Shown: piece after piece, positions 22,101 through 34,400 of the stretch | Layout: every line of letters begins with the position of its first letter | Position numbering within the stretch: position 1 is the first letter of the stretch | DNA from: Ambrosia x helenae | Lineage: Eukaryota; Streptophyta; Magnoliopsida; Asterales; Asteraceae | Direction: 5' to 3' | Length of the DNA: 64,000 nucleotides | Assembly (NCBI GenBank): GCA_030844895.1 | Contig: CM061226.1 | Location: forward strand, 99,733,292-99,797,291 | The notes under the pieces: generated by a model | Seen by the model: only the letters and a program-made list of their open reading frames with translations | What the model was told of the DNA's origin: nothing | Database searches by the model: none | Translations under genes and position numbers: made by a program

Positions 22101-23555
22101 CTTGGGATCTTGTAGAATTACCCACTGGTAGAAGCCTAGTTGGCTGTAAGTGGGTATACAAGATCAAGTATAAGTCTAATGGAGAGATTGAGAGATATAA
22201 GGCAAGATTAGTTGCTAAAGGATATAGTCAAAGACAGGGAATTGATTTTGAAGATACTTTTTCTCCTGTAGTGAAATTAGTTACTGTAAGGTGTATAGTT
22301 AATTTAGCAGTCCAAAATGATTGGAATTTATATCAATTGGATGTTAATAATGCATTTTTATATGGTGAACTTAAAGAGGAAGTGTATATGTCTCTTCCTG
22401 ATGGTTATTTTGATAAAAATGAAAAAAAGGGTTTGTAAGTTAAATAGGTCTTTATATGGACTAAAACAAGCTCCAAGAATGTGGAACCAAAAATTGGTTT
22501 CAGTTTTAAATGATCTTGATTTTGAACAAAGTAAATGTGATTACTCTTTATTCTATAAGAATAAAGATTCTGTGATTGTGTTTTTGCTTGTTTATGTTGA
22601 TGACATTGTCATTACTGGTAATAGTTATGAAGAAATAACTAAGGTAAAAGAGAATCTTAGGTCTAAGTTTCTTATTAAAGACTTAGGTGATCTAAAGTAT
22701 TTTCTGGGAATAGAAGTTATCAAGGTGAGTCAAGGTGTTTGTCTTTCACAAAGAAAGTACTGCCTTGAATTATTGGCTGAATATGGTCTTACTGCATGCA
22801 AACCAGTAAGCACTCCAATTGAACCAAATCATGTGCTTACAAATGTTTGTAAACAGAAGGGTAATATATTAACAAATATTACAAGTTATCAGAAACTTGT
22901 AGGAAAGTTAATATATCTATCCCATACTAGACCTGACATAGCTTATGCTGTGCACTTTTTGAGCCAATATATGCATAAACCCACAGTTGGACATTTTAAG
23001 ATAGCTTTTAGGCTATTAAGGTATCTTAAAGGTGCTCCTGGAAAGGGTATACTCATTGCCAAATCTGATGATTTGAGGTTGAGAGCATACTCTGATTCAG
23101 ATTGGGCTAAATGTTTAGATACTAGAAAGTCTATTACTGGGTTTTGCATATTTCTTGGTAAGTCTTTGATTTGTTGGAAAAGTAAGAAACAAACTACTGT
23201 TTCTAGATCATCAGCTGAGGCTGAATTTAGATCTATGTGTGCAGCTACTTGTGAATTGATGTGGTTGATAAACTTGTTTAAAGAGTTAGGAACTGAGGTG
23301 TCCTTGCCAGTAGACTTGTTTTGTGACAATTCAGTAGCCTTGTCTATTGCTGAGAATCCAGTGTTTCATGAACGAACGAAACACTTTGAGATAGATTTAT
23401 TCTTTTTAAGAGATCAAATTACCAAAGGTCTTATAAAGACTAAATCTATAGCATCAGAAGTGCAGCCTGCTGATTTGTTAACCAAAGGACTGTTGCCTTC
23501 GGATCATAACAGGTTATGTAGTTTTTTGTCTTTGTTTGACCCATTCAGTGTATAA
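19154..23555 (+). pseudogene. Copia gag-pol polyprotein with one frameshift
   Basis: The first frame, 19154-22438 (1094 codons, Met start MEEDQPHPNPLPG), holds gag (about 25-250), a zinc knuckle CSHCNKVGHVAEKC (about 273-286), protease DSGA (about 382), the pre-integrase LWHARLGHPS, an integrase core with LDVWGPY (about 570) and FRSDNGTEF (about 630), and the start of RT (NNTWDLVELPTGR). At about 22422-22430 a run GAAAAAAAGGG carries one base too many. The protein stops in that frame, and the next frame (to 23555) supplies the rest of RT with YVDD at 22592-22603, then RNase H (YSDSDWAKC) and the C-terminal end. Everything else is open, so this is a single lesion in a homopolymer. It may be a true mutation or an assembly error. 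As shown the element could not make full-length pol. Confidence 0.93.
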
Positions 23556-23568
23556 AATTGAGGAGGGG
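23556..23568 (+). promoter_or_regulatory. Polypurine tract
   Basis: A purine-rich stretch TTGAGGAGGGG immediately precedes the 3' LTR: the plus-strand primer for reverse transcription. Confidence 0.85.
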
Positions 23569-24270
23569 TGTTGAAAGGTTCATCTTAACTTGACAATTTT
23601 ATACATTCATATTTTTATAAATAAATCTCATCATTTTGCATAAGGATTTGTAGGTGTGGATTTGGCTACTGGATTGTTGCTGAGTTAGATTGTAGATGGG
23701 CTTGTAGCAGTTTAGCAGCAGATGGGCTTGTACATATGTTCGTGTGTTCGTGGGTTCAGCAGCTGGTAAAGATTTGAAGGAAGTCCAAGAAGAAGCCCAG
23801 CCTTGTTAATCATTTAAAGGTGTCTGGGCCCAGTATCTTCTCGAGTTATATTCAACCAATAGGCACAAGGATTGCTGACTTGGCAATTTTTGTCAAAGAA
23901 GCACACTTAATCTGGAACGTTAGATCTATTCAGTTGTGGCCGTTCGATTGATCAGAAGAAGCACACTTTCACAGCTATAAATAGCTTGCTTGTCTTCTCT
24001 TTCATACTTTAGTTCATTTGTTCAGTTTTGCACATTATTTTTCTCTCTGATTTTTGTTCTCTGATCGTAACAATTAGGGTTAGCTTGGTTAGATACGTCT
24101 TGTATCTACAAGCTGGTGATAGTCCTTTGTATTGTTGATCTTTTTAGAGTTGTAATCGTAGAGAGTTTCATTGTTTTCTAGATCATCAGTGTTTGATCTA
24201 GGGTTTTGTAGTTGTATTTTGGTCTTAGAGTAATAAAGCTTTCAAAGTCTTTGATTCATGTTTTGTAACA
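23569..24270 (+). repeat. 3' LTR of Copia (17.8 kb element)
   Basis: Same 702 bp as the 5' LTR with no difference seen by eye. TATA box at about 23976. Followed by TSD copy GCTGT (24271-24275). Confidence 0.93.
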
Positions 24271-24275
24271 GCTGT

Positions 24276-24929
24276 CGATACCTAATTTATTATTTTATAC
24301 CTTTTTATAGTGCCATAATTAACAAAATCGACCTTTATAAAACCTGTAATTATAGGAAAGGTAAGTTGAATTTTGTTTTTAACTAAACTAACAAACACGA
24401 CTTAGAAACTAAAACAAAGCATATTTGCAAAGCCGTCTATGCTTTTGTTATGCTGAACGTTGATAGGATCTCCTAAGAACACGAATATCTTATTTTTTTA
24501 TTTGATTAATTATATTAAACAATTAACAATTTGAAGAAACTAAACTATACACACTATGTGGGCACTGGATGGGGTGGGTGTTCCTCCACGCTCGCACACT
24601 ACCCTGCCAATCCAAGGGCAAGGGTGTTGCCCCTTTTCATGTCAATATTTCCACGGGCTTTGCCCTTTTGACTAAGTTGACTCACCTTTTTTCTTGCTTA
24701 TTTTCAAATCAATATTGCTGTTGAACGGCTAGATTTAAAAAAATTATTAAGTTTTCTTATATAAACCTATACCTCCACACAAACAATACCAAATTTTGTC
24801 ACCATAGTCTTCCTCATCTGTTAAAAATATGCAATAATCAAGTTCATCACCTTCATTGGACGTATTCGTTTTATCATCTAGTCCTCATCCGACGATGGAG
24901 CCAAGCTAATAATATCTATAGAGTATTGT
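24276..24929. other. Intergenic, possible 5' part of a Harbinger element
   Basis: Contains AAGGGCAAGGGTG near 24610, which is loosely inverted relative to TTTTGCCCTTGTCC near 26505 on the other side of the transposase remnant. Ends and TSD could not be set. No gene is seen. Confidence 0.35.
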
Positions 24930-26200
24930 TGAAGATGTCGGGAGTTCACAACCCAAAAGGAGAAAATTTATAGTACGCGATTGGGTCGCCGCATATGAAC
25001 AGTTGGTACGTGATTATTTTTCACCCAACCCCCTATATGATCATAATAATTTTAGGTGACGTTTACACATAAGCCAACAATTATTTCTAAGAATAGTAAA
25101 TTATTTTGGACAAAAATAAGATTTTTCTTAACAAAAATGCGATGCGCATGATGTTATTGGTTTTAGCCCGTTGCAAAAAATTACGGCCGTTATTTGACAA
25201 TTAGCTTATGGCATTACTTTTGACATAATGGATGGATATTTAAATGGCATTACTTTTGACATAATGGATGGATATTTAAAAATGTCAAAATAGCCAATGA
25301 TGTCATGGCAACATGGTTGAGGTGGGAGGGTTTAACACCATAGGTGGGTTCCCGCCCGGGTGAGGTCAAGGCCACTGAAGCAAGCCCGGTTAAGACAATG
25401 CATGAGGTGGGATGTCACGGGTGAGTTCTTAGCCGGCCAAAAAAAAAGTGGACATGAAAAATCTTCATTATTTTTTGTGAGTATGTTATTGAACTCTACG
25501 CAAAAAGATATTGAGAAAACCTACGTCCAGCGACATAAAACAAATTTTGGAGTTTCATGATGACAAACTTGGTTTTCCCGGGATAGTCAGTAGTATCGAT
25601 TATATGGAATGGGAGTGGGAATGTGGTGCAGCCAACACACAAGTGGACATCATAAAAAACGACTTTGATGCTTGAAACGGTTGTATCACAATATCTTTGG
25701 TTTTAACATGCATTATTTGGTGTGATGGCTTCAATTAATGATATAAATATTCTCGATCAATCACCCATTTTCAACGAGTACATAAACGGGGTTGGACTAA
25801 ATGCATCTTTATTGGTAGATGACGTGGAGTACAAATGTGGGTATTATTTACCGTATGGTATTTACCCTGAATATTTTGTGTTTGTAAAAGTGTTTATATG
25901 AGATGCAACGTTACATGATAAGAGAACCAAGTTTTACAAAGCTCAGATGGCGACAAAAAAGACGTTGAATGAGCTTATGGTGGTTTGAAGAAACGATGCA
26001 CATTGTGCACATCCCGTGTAGGTTTACGGGAAAATATAGAATTAGAAATGTGATGTAGCGTACGTAATTATATACAGCATGATTTTGGAGGATAAAGGGC
26101 ACACAATTTGCCAAAACTACGAGGAGATGCACACCTAAATATTGTAGACATCGTCGAAGAAGCGAAACGAGAAAACCAACGCACAATATATAACTCACAG
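24930..26200 (+). pseudogene. PIF/Harbinger transposase remnant (plant transposon protein / HARBI1-like)
   Basis: Recognisable pieces are in order. Around 24948-25056 a frame reads KRRKFIVRDWVAAYEQLVRD then YFSPNPLYDH, the N-terminal signature of plant Harbinger transposases. At 25523-25680 ILEFHDDKLGFPGIVSSIDY and MEWEWECG mark the first catalytic Asp region. About 25740-25900 gives DQSPIFNEYINGVGLNASLL, then VDDVEYKCGYYLPYGIYPEY (second catalytic Asp). About 25940-26140 gives GGLKKRC... and a CRFTGKYRIRNVM block. Frames change several times, stops occur (for example after NDFDA), and the middle 25060-25490 is replaced by unrelated DNA that includes a 35-36-bp tandem duplication at 25209-25280. 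A dead copy of an autonomous element. Confidence 0.85.
25209..25280. repeat. 35-36-bp tandem duplication
   Basis: TGGCATTACTTTTGACATAA and the following ~16 bases occur twice back to back. This lies in the DNA that interrupts the Harbinger remnant. Confidence 0.85.
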
Positions 26201-26452
26201 ACACATAACAACCTTCGAGCCAATTTGGCTGATCACATCTGACGTATTCATCGAAAGAATGACGATGATGATAATTAGACTATGTAATTCGGTTTTCTTT
26301 TTATTTATGTATTTTTTAAATTCTATGTCATTTATTATTCCTTAAAATAATATTACTGTCTTTTTTGTTACAATGTACAAAAATGTTTTTAAATATTTGA
26401 TTGTTTTGCTTTGTTTTTTTTTCTTATAATATGAATTAAATACATGATTTAA

Positions 26453-26453
26453 T

Positions 26454-26500
<47 letters not shown>
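26453..26500. repeat. (TA)n microsatellite
   Basis: About 23 uninterrupted TA units. Confidence 0.97.
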
Positions 26501-26502
<2 letters not shown>

Positions 26503-26820
26503 AGGTTTTGCCCTTGTCCTTAATCACCTGTGCTTTTTGTGGTGTGGAGGTCCATGTGGCGCCTACGTGGCAACATGGGTGTTCAGCTCTTGCTCTTATG
26601 ACATCATGTAGTTTAATAAGATAACTAACATTGTTCTAAGGATATAAGTACAGGTAAATTTTTTTGCAAATAAATAATGATGTATTGTTGTAACTCATGA
26701 AAATATTCAGGAATAGATGATTAATGACAAATACCAGATGAGTATGAGACACAACTTTATAATCATTTATAAGACTCCAATTAATAAAGCATGTCCCGTT
26801 GGCCATTGCCATCTCCGTAT

Positions 26821-26826
<6 letters not shown>

Positions 26827-26871
<45 letters not shown>
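26827..26871. repeat. Poly-T tract (about 44 T)
   Basis: A long T homopolymer on the plus strand. It could be the tail of a minus-strand retroposon, but no head is recognised beside it. Confidence 0.9.
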
Positions 26872-26875
<4 letters not shown>

Positions 26876-29200
26876 AAAGGAACGTGTCATTACATCTCAT
26901 CCTTCCTGGTTCCTATAAACATTTTAACTAGAAACGTATTGTAATTTGCAAATACGTAATGCATCGCGTATTTTACATTCATGGTCCAAGGAGGCCCATT
27001 ATGGGCCCATTTAAACCACAGAGTCCTTTGAGAGCTTGTGTGTGCTGTGGGCTGTGGCTTTGTTATAGGTTGAAAAATTGTTTTAAAATGATTTACCTTA
27101 TAATATGTTTTCCTTTTTTTTTTTTTTTTTTCTTTTTTTCTTTTTTACCTCAGATTTATTTATTTTGTTAAGTAAAAAATAACATAGGTTAATAATTACA
27201 AATAACATTAGGCTATACACTTTAGTTTGTGACGGGCCATTGGTTGAAGATGAAATGCGTCCAAAGTCTTATAGGCTTATAGCACTTTTGTTTGCTATAC
27301 TCTACACTATTTGCAATGTTCCAAATATGATCTTAAACAAATATAGCCAGAGATCAACAAGAGAACATCTGTAGAGGAGCCGTTGATGGATGGAGAAGAA
27401 GAAAACCATAAGGAAATTAAGTCACATAAGTGACACCCAAATCAACGACGAAGGAGAGAACGAACCATATAAAAATCAGACTACGTTGCACTCTAGCTTG
27501 CATGAGAAAGACCGGCTACCAATTTACACCAACATGGCCTCCTAAGCCCCTAGCTCAAATAAACACACACCTAGACACACTCCGAAATCTGCTTGGGCAA
27601 GAACTCCAGCTTACGTAAGATTGCCTTATTAGGCACTTCAAGTAGAAATTTATTTATTTCCATGCCTGAGGTAGATTGCAGGATACTGTGAGACTAGCGG
27701 TGTTTTAGTTCTTAGCAAATCCTTAATTACAAGCTATCCAACCTAGGAGATGTCCACACCCTTCCTTAATCTTCTTGTAGCATTAACATGACTAAACTTG
27801 AGTTTAACTCATTTTTTATGCATAAAACGTGAGCTTTGGTTTCGAGTTAAAACTCTACTGTTTATTATATTTATTATACTTGTGTGTTTATATTTATAAA
27901 TACTGACGCTTGTGACATCTAATTATGTGATATGTTATGTATTTGAATAATGAAGTTATGACTAGCTAAAACTCACATAACTGAACTTCAAATTTGACTC
28001 CACTTAACTTTAATCGGGCTTTTAATGAGTGAGAAGTTTGAAACACTCACTCAATAATGTTTCAAGTTCAATTTAACTTGTAATATTTTTAACGTATTTA
28101 AACGCAATTGACACTTGACAAACAATGCGTCGTTAAACGAGGCCATGACAACTACACCCTTCCCGGCCGTTACATAAACGTTACCTTTTTTTTTTGTTTT
28201 TCTTAAAATTCATGGACATATTATGTATCACATATAATACGACACATCTTCATGAAATCAAAAGGTGAGCATTTTTTTAAGAAACAAAATAATAACTAAA
28301 TATTAATTGCTATATATCATTTTAATCTATTAAAAGATATCAATAAAATCCCAATATAACCAGAAACCGTCAAATATCTTCCAAATTAAGCAGACCGTTA
28401 TAGCAGTTAATATCCTAACCCAAAATAACATTATTTCATAACTTTCAAATCAAAATAAGTACTTGTGAAATATAAGATATTTATGATATAAAATTACGCA
28501 TGCATGATACAAATATAAAATATTTATGTATCAAATGTTTTAAAGTTCATGTTCCCTTAAAAATGTGGTATAATCTAACCATCTTTAACTCCATCTAGAT
28601 GTCATATCCTCTATTTTATCTCTTTTCACACTAGCTCATTTCAAGGAAATGGTTTAATGTCCCTTAACTCTACCTCATCCCCTTAACTTTATCTCTTTTA
28701 AGTTATGTTTACATGTTAACTTAGTACCAATTTAATGCCCCTTAACATGAGAAGGAAGTGGTTGACAATGAAAGTTAAAATGCCATATCACCGTTAACAC
28801 CCTTGGTGTGAATGTACACCCATTACAGGCCTACTCGTGTGCTAAAAAATAAAAATAGAATAAAATAAAATATAAAAATGGATACCATCAAATCCATAAA
28901 TTTACCGTTAATCAAATCCATAAATTTAGGGTTAGGAGAATTTAGGAAATGAACATTTTGATTAATACGATGATATCCACTCTTTTTTGTCGGTTATATA
29001 TTATATTGATTACCCATTTAAGATATTTGTCTTGAGTAAAAAATAATAACTAAAATAACGATTAATTAATTATGGAACTTAATCTACTGTTTCTTTAAAA
29101 CTAAATCCCAACCGATCGTCATAGACCAATCCTACATGTAAAAAAATAAAATATAAGATTTCATTTTTCATTGCCATTCTTGCGTACAAGTTTCCATATA
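26872..29200. other. Intergenic DNA upstream of the glycosyltransferase
   Basis: AT-rich, with a second T-rich run near 27113-27140. The piece 27430-27620 stays open in one frame but shows no domain I recognise. No RNA gene or clear element boundary is seen. The last few hundred bases are the glycosyltransferase promoter region. Confidence 0.45.
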
Positions 29201-29211
29201 TGCAAAATCTG

Positions 29212-29220
29212 TATATATAA
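29212..29220 (+). promoter_or_regulatory. Probable TATA box of the glycosyltransferase gene
   Basis: TATATATAA lies about 75 bp upstream of the ATG at 29293, a normal distance for a plant core promoter. In AT-rich DNA the match alone is weak. Confidence 0.4.
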
Positions 29221-29292
29221 TGTCAACAGCCTCACCTCGAAACATCCACATTGAAATTAGTCTCATCACACACTTTGTTTAATTGTTTGCAA

Positions 29293-30677
29293 ATGATGAT
29301 GAACAATTACGGAAGAAAGCAAACTGTTTTGATGTTCCCATGGTTAGGCCATGGTCACATTTCTCCTTTCCTAGAACTTGCCAAAAAACTAAGTAACACA
29401 AACCTCTTCGACGTCTATCTTTGTTCGACTCCTGCTAACCTTGATTCGGTCAAGAAAACAGCGACGAACGGGGGATGTTTATCCCCCGTTCGTCTCATAG
29501 AACTTCACCTTCCCACATTGCCTAACCTTCCACCACACCTTCATACCACCAATGGCCTCCCTATCCATCTTATGCCTATTCTCAAACAGGCTCTTGACAT
29601 GTCAAGCCCCGGGTTTTCGAAAATCTTGAAAACCTTAAAGCCTAATTTGCTCATTTACGACATTCTGCAACCGTGGGCTCCTTTAGCGGCTAGAGCCCTA
29701 GGAATCCCTGCTGTTGTCTTTATCACCACTAGCGTTGCAGCCGCTAATAATACTTATCATGTTGAGTGCACTGAAGAGAACCGCAACGATCTAGCGCGTG
29801 TCATTGAATGTTACAACAATTCGCTAAGTATCATTCTTGTTAAATCGTTTAAGGAGATTGAAGGTAAGCATGCGGATTATTTTTCTGTTTTGAGTAGTAA
29901 AAAGATCGTGCCTGTGGGTTCGCTAGTGGTGGACCCTTTTGTGGACATGAAACAAAACAGTGTGATCGAGTGGCTTGACAGAAAAGCTGCTCGATCCACT
30001 GTTTTTGTTTCTTTTGGCAGTGAATATTTTCTTTCTAGTGATGACTTTGATGAAATAGCATATGGGTTGGAGATGAGTAATATGAATTTCATTTGGGTTT
30101 TAAGGTTTCCAAAAGGGAAAAAAGATATAAAAATTTCGGAAGCTTTGCCATTAGGGTTTCTTGAAAGGGTAAAAGATAGGGGTCTATTTGTTCAAGGATG
30201 GGCCCCACAAACAAGAATATTAGGGCACAAAAGTGTTGGTGGATTTGTGAGTCACTGTGGTTGGAGTTCGGTTATGGAAGCTATGAAGTTTGGTGTCCCA
30301 ATAATAGCCATGCCCATGCAGTTTGACCAGCCGTTAATGCTCGGTTGGTGGTGGAGGTTGGGGTTGGCGTGGAGGCGAAGAGGGATGCGAATGGGCGGCT
30401 CCAGCGGGCCAATGTGGCGGCGGTTGTGAAGAATGTGATGGTGAGTAAGTTAGGGGAAGTTGTGAGGGAAAAAACCAAAAAAATGAGTGTTGCATTGAAA
30501 GTTAAAGGTGATGAGGAGATTGATGCGGCGGTCAAGGAGCTACTTCAGTTGATATACAAACATGGCGGTAGCGGTTTCCATTGTGAAGATGAAGAAGAAG
30601 AGGAGGATTCAATAGATGAAAGAGCTGAAAGGTTCATCAAAAAGACTTATGAACAAATGAGAATGCAAGGGTACTAG
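29293..30677 (+). pseudogene. Family 1 UDP-glycosyltransferase (UGT94/UGT91-like), frameshifted
   Basis: Intronless plant GT1 enzyme that would transfer a sugar from a UDP donor to a small molecule or glycoside in the cytosol. Start ATG 29293 (MMMNNYGRK). The N-terminus has FPWLGHGHISPF with the catalytic-His region (H20). The PSPG donor box is codons 303-346 (30199-30330): it starts WAPQ, contains HCGWSS and ends FDQ. Right after it, at about 30334-30339, one A is missing (CCGTTAATGC), so the frame leaves the family sequence and stops at 30429. The expected C-terminus (VVEVGVGVEAKRD, later EEIDAAVKELLQL) continues in the next frame to TAG 30675-30677. The text around the HGH motif and the WVLRFP block fits the group making branched (glycoside-on-glycoside) sugars, UGT94/91; exact substrate unknown. 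The segment between NTYHVE and ECYNNS also seems some 15-20 residues shorter than usual. Frameshift could be real or an assembly slip. Confidence 0.88.
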
Positions 30678-31396
30678 AAATCGTCATCTTTATAAGTTAA
30701 TCATTTTACATGACTATATTATTATTTAGTGGTTTTTTGTTTTGCATGTCTTGTTATTAATGGCATGAAAACATCCCAAGTTTTGGTTTTTATTTTTTAT
30801 ATTTATGTGTCTTTGGCTTAAGCAAGTGAGGATCGATCGAGAGGTGTCAAGAGGAAAGGCTACCCTCTTTTGTGTAGCCTAACTATCAGTTTATTTAATA
30901 TATATTAGTTTTTATTTTTCTCCTTGTACCGAATAAAATATCTTGTTTATATGAACTCGTTAAATCAATAAAATCAAGGTAAATATATATTACAATCAAA
31001 AGTTTTCATCTTTGTATATAAATCGACACTTAAATTGCACAAATGTTTCAGAATTTCGTAATTCTAGAAGGTGATGTATCTTTTATTGTGGGATTGTAAC
31101 GGGAAATAATAATCGCATACGAATTTATATATGAAAATCTCTTCCTTTTTAAAGGCAAAAGAATTGGCTTACAGATTTTTTTTGGATCTAATATTTTCTT
31201 GACATTGTGCGTGATATATATATACCAACTTATATAGGTATTTAATGCATTTATTTTAGGGTATAATCAAATAGGTTCTCTCAAGCAAAAAATAAAGTTT
31301 ATTAGCCGATTTGGAGGACTGGGGTAATATCCATGTAAATTATAATTTTCATTAGAAGGTTCCACAACATGATTTGTTTTCAGATTTTGACTAATT
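30678..31396. other. 3' flank of the glycosyltransferase, no gene
   Basis: AT-rich sequence up to the TSD of the nested Copia. No frame or RNA gene is seen. Confidence 0.5.
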
Positions 31397-31401
31397 ATTA
31401 C

Positions 31402-34400
31402 TGTTAAAATACCTTTACTTAAATAGTAACTAGTGGCATTATCCGCCGCGTTGCGGCGGTAATTTAGTCGATGAATTAGAATTTGTTAACCGGATGAAGT
31501 ACACTATATTACATACGACATTACATAAGATAAGTTATTCAGGTTGATAAGAGCATAGCACACCACATAAAGACTGTTGCGCGCCTTGTATGCATAAACA
31601 ATAAATCATGTAACCAATAAAATGCCTAAACAATAAACTGTAAAAATTAAACGCCTAAATAGTAAAACGCCTCAATCACAATCGGCGACCATGTCGTATA
31701 CGCCTTAATAAAATACACTTCGTATATAGCAAACGAAACAAAAGTGAAGTTGTGTGTGAAATTGTCGGGTCACATCGACAAATCTCGTGGCCCCTCTTCT
31801 TTATCAGTGATAATCACTTCTGTAAAGACCTTTTACCACTCCATATCAGACAAACAACCTTGATTCTACCAACAATCGGTTGCCCCTGCAAAACGTATGT
31901 ATGCATATAAAGTTCAGTGTGTTACATATGAGTATGGTAAATTATAGTAAAAACAATACCAAAGTTGTTTGATTTATGGCAACAATGTAGGTGTAATATA
32001 TCATGCTTTAATATACACTTTCAACAACTTATGACTTGTTCAACCCATTTTGTTTCTGGCCTATTCTTAAAGTAATATGATTGTACATTTAAGCAAAAGA
32101 GAAAGTTAATAACTTTTTAGTTACTGCTGCTGAAATGCACACTTTGCTATAGCTGCTCGAACCTTCATTTCGACTGAGTAACCGTAATCAGTGATCCTGT
32201 AGCAAGAACAACAAAATACTTAGGTAGGGAATGCAAATAACTTTAGCTAGGCATGTGAGCCGTAAACATGGCTAAAATAGCGAAAGTAGCAGGCAACCCG
32301 ATAAGCATTACTATAACGAACTAAATCAGCAGGAAGATTATAGGAAAGGTTGTGGGGTTTTAGTAACTTACTGAAACTTTGCTATTCTTGGTTGTTGTCG
32401 CAGGCGTTATTTTTGTACATGGCGCACACTCTTGTAAAATGAAGACGCTTGTAAAATGAAGGCACTTCTCAGCCTGCTCGCAATTACACAAAGTGAACTG
32501 TATTCAATTAAAGAGCATATGTAAAGAATCCTAACATGCTTGGTACATACCTCATGCCATTAGAGAGTAAGATTCATGACGAAGTACATCGTTTACAAAT
32601 TAATTTGTATGTAAAAAAAAAGTAATATACGTAAACGAAACTGGGGAAAAAGTAATTGTAAATGAGGCTCAGATATGCAAACGGAACGAAAGCGGATAAA
32701 TTCGCCATGGCTGCAACCATCCGGATTGATTGCCAAGCCAAGATACGGATAATCTGAAACCTGCAAAGCCTCTTTTAAGCTAAAAACAAAAGCGTATTCA
32801 ATAAGCATACTCCAAACAGCCAAAACAATTTTAGTGGCCAAAGAAAGATAAGCGCAGACAAAAGGCGCGCCGATTGGTTGCAGGGTAATCCTGCCATCAC
32901 AATCAGCACGCAATTGATTATTGCCATTTACTTTCATCGCCCACATACAGTCTCAAAGCTAACGCCTGTGGACTTTGACACCGCAAAGCCAAAACATTCG
33001 AACAAAAAAAACCCATATAAATAAATTAGTGATACATAAAAAAATATCGATAATGGAATGGGAAATTAGATTACCTTTGGCTTCCATTTATGTTATTTGG
33101 GAGGCTCAAACACTGATTAAGATCTAAAGCCCCTACAACAACTCCATTTTCTCCAACTGTATAAGAAAAACAAATGGCTATGAAGCAAATTACCAACAAA
33201 AGCATAGATCAAGCTAAATAGTATTTGACCTATTAAATTTTTGACACCTGCAATTCTGCATTAAAAGGGTAACAAACATCTTGCACAAAAGTGTACCAAA
33301 CATCATCTAACAAACCACTAACATCCTGTCCAAAAGTGTAACAAACATCAGCTAATCTCAATTTGTTTGTGCTTTTAAATCTCAAAAAACTCGACATACA
33401 TTTTTCAATTTTGTTTATGTGAGGCTCAGATAAAGTTTTCGTCATCATATGTTATCATCACAGCCTTAAGGACCAAAACAATGTTACAAAACCACATCGA
33501 AAAAAACAATGCTACAACGCGCCTATAGAAAGGACGAAGTGGATTACCAGTTTTCGTTAAAGGATGTCAGTACGAAGGTCTTTTCTACCCTATGAGGTTA
33601 TCCTGTTGTCTAAAAAAATACAAGATTCCTGAGCTAAAAGCATTGAAATGCACAACAGTAATTCAACCGATTCAGGCTCAGACCCGTTTTTATCATGAGA
33701 GGAAATGGGATAACATCGCCATGGCTACAAAGGAGGTTGCAAGTGAAGAAGTGAAACTACAACGCACACTTGCCATCCATCAATTCTGCAATGCCAACCT
33801 GCGGAATCCCATTTTCCAACTCGAATTTACCTCCAACTATATTCGGTCATCATAGCTTGATAGCACCAAAGATGGATTTGCGGCAACCGAGTTTGTTATG
33901 GCCGTGTTTGGCCACCTTACACATCAGACCCGTTCAAAACGCATCATAGCCTCACCTTTTTTAGAAACAACTTTAAGGCTCAGAAAGGGCGATCAATTGT
34001 GGCTGCGACTAAACTATCGCCTCGCCATAACAACACAATCAACCCTTCTTTAACATCATCGCCTTAAACCCTCTTTTTTCGTCATCACCAACACAAACAA
34101 TCACAATAATGGCACAGGTACTGATCAGAATCCACCAACTCATCACAAACCTAAAACCATATAAACTAACAATAAACACCAAGAATATCAGATTTATCAT
34201 CCAAAAAGATTATGTAATTAAAAATCCCAATCATTATGAACCACCACGAAACAAATAATCAATCCCACAAAACAACTAAAACCCAACAGCAACAAAAACA
34301 GAATCTTTTTGCCAGAATTATCAACAAAAAAAACTCTGTAATCAAGGGTTACAGGTAACCCTTCTTCCTTGATCTGGGCATCAGCTCTAAAAAGAGCTGA

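Larger units (their letters stand above)
17816..24270 (+). mobile_element. Complete Ty1/Copia retrotransposon, very young
   Basis: The 6455-bp element has two 702-bp LTRs (17816-18517 and 23569-24270), each starting TGTTGAAAGG and ending TTTTGTAACA, and the exact 5-bp TSD GCTGT at 17811-17815 and 24271-24275. The tRNA-iMet-type primer-binding site TGGTATCAGAGCC is at 18518 and a polypurine tract ends at 23568. Gag, protease, integrase, RT and RNase H occur in the Copia order. Reading the two LTRs side by side I see no difference, so insertion is recent. Confidence 0.97.

Noticed and set aside
24276..26604. Full Harbinger element with TIRs
   Set aside because: The candidate inverted ends match only weakly and no 3-bp TSD was found.
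32593..32946. 117-codon minus-strand frame in the Helitron as a gene
   Set aside because: No recognised domain and no supporting start or splice context; at most a captured fragment.
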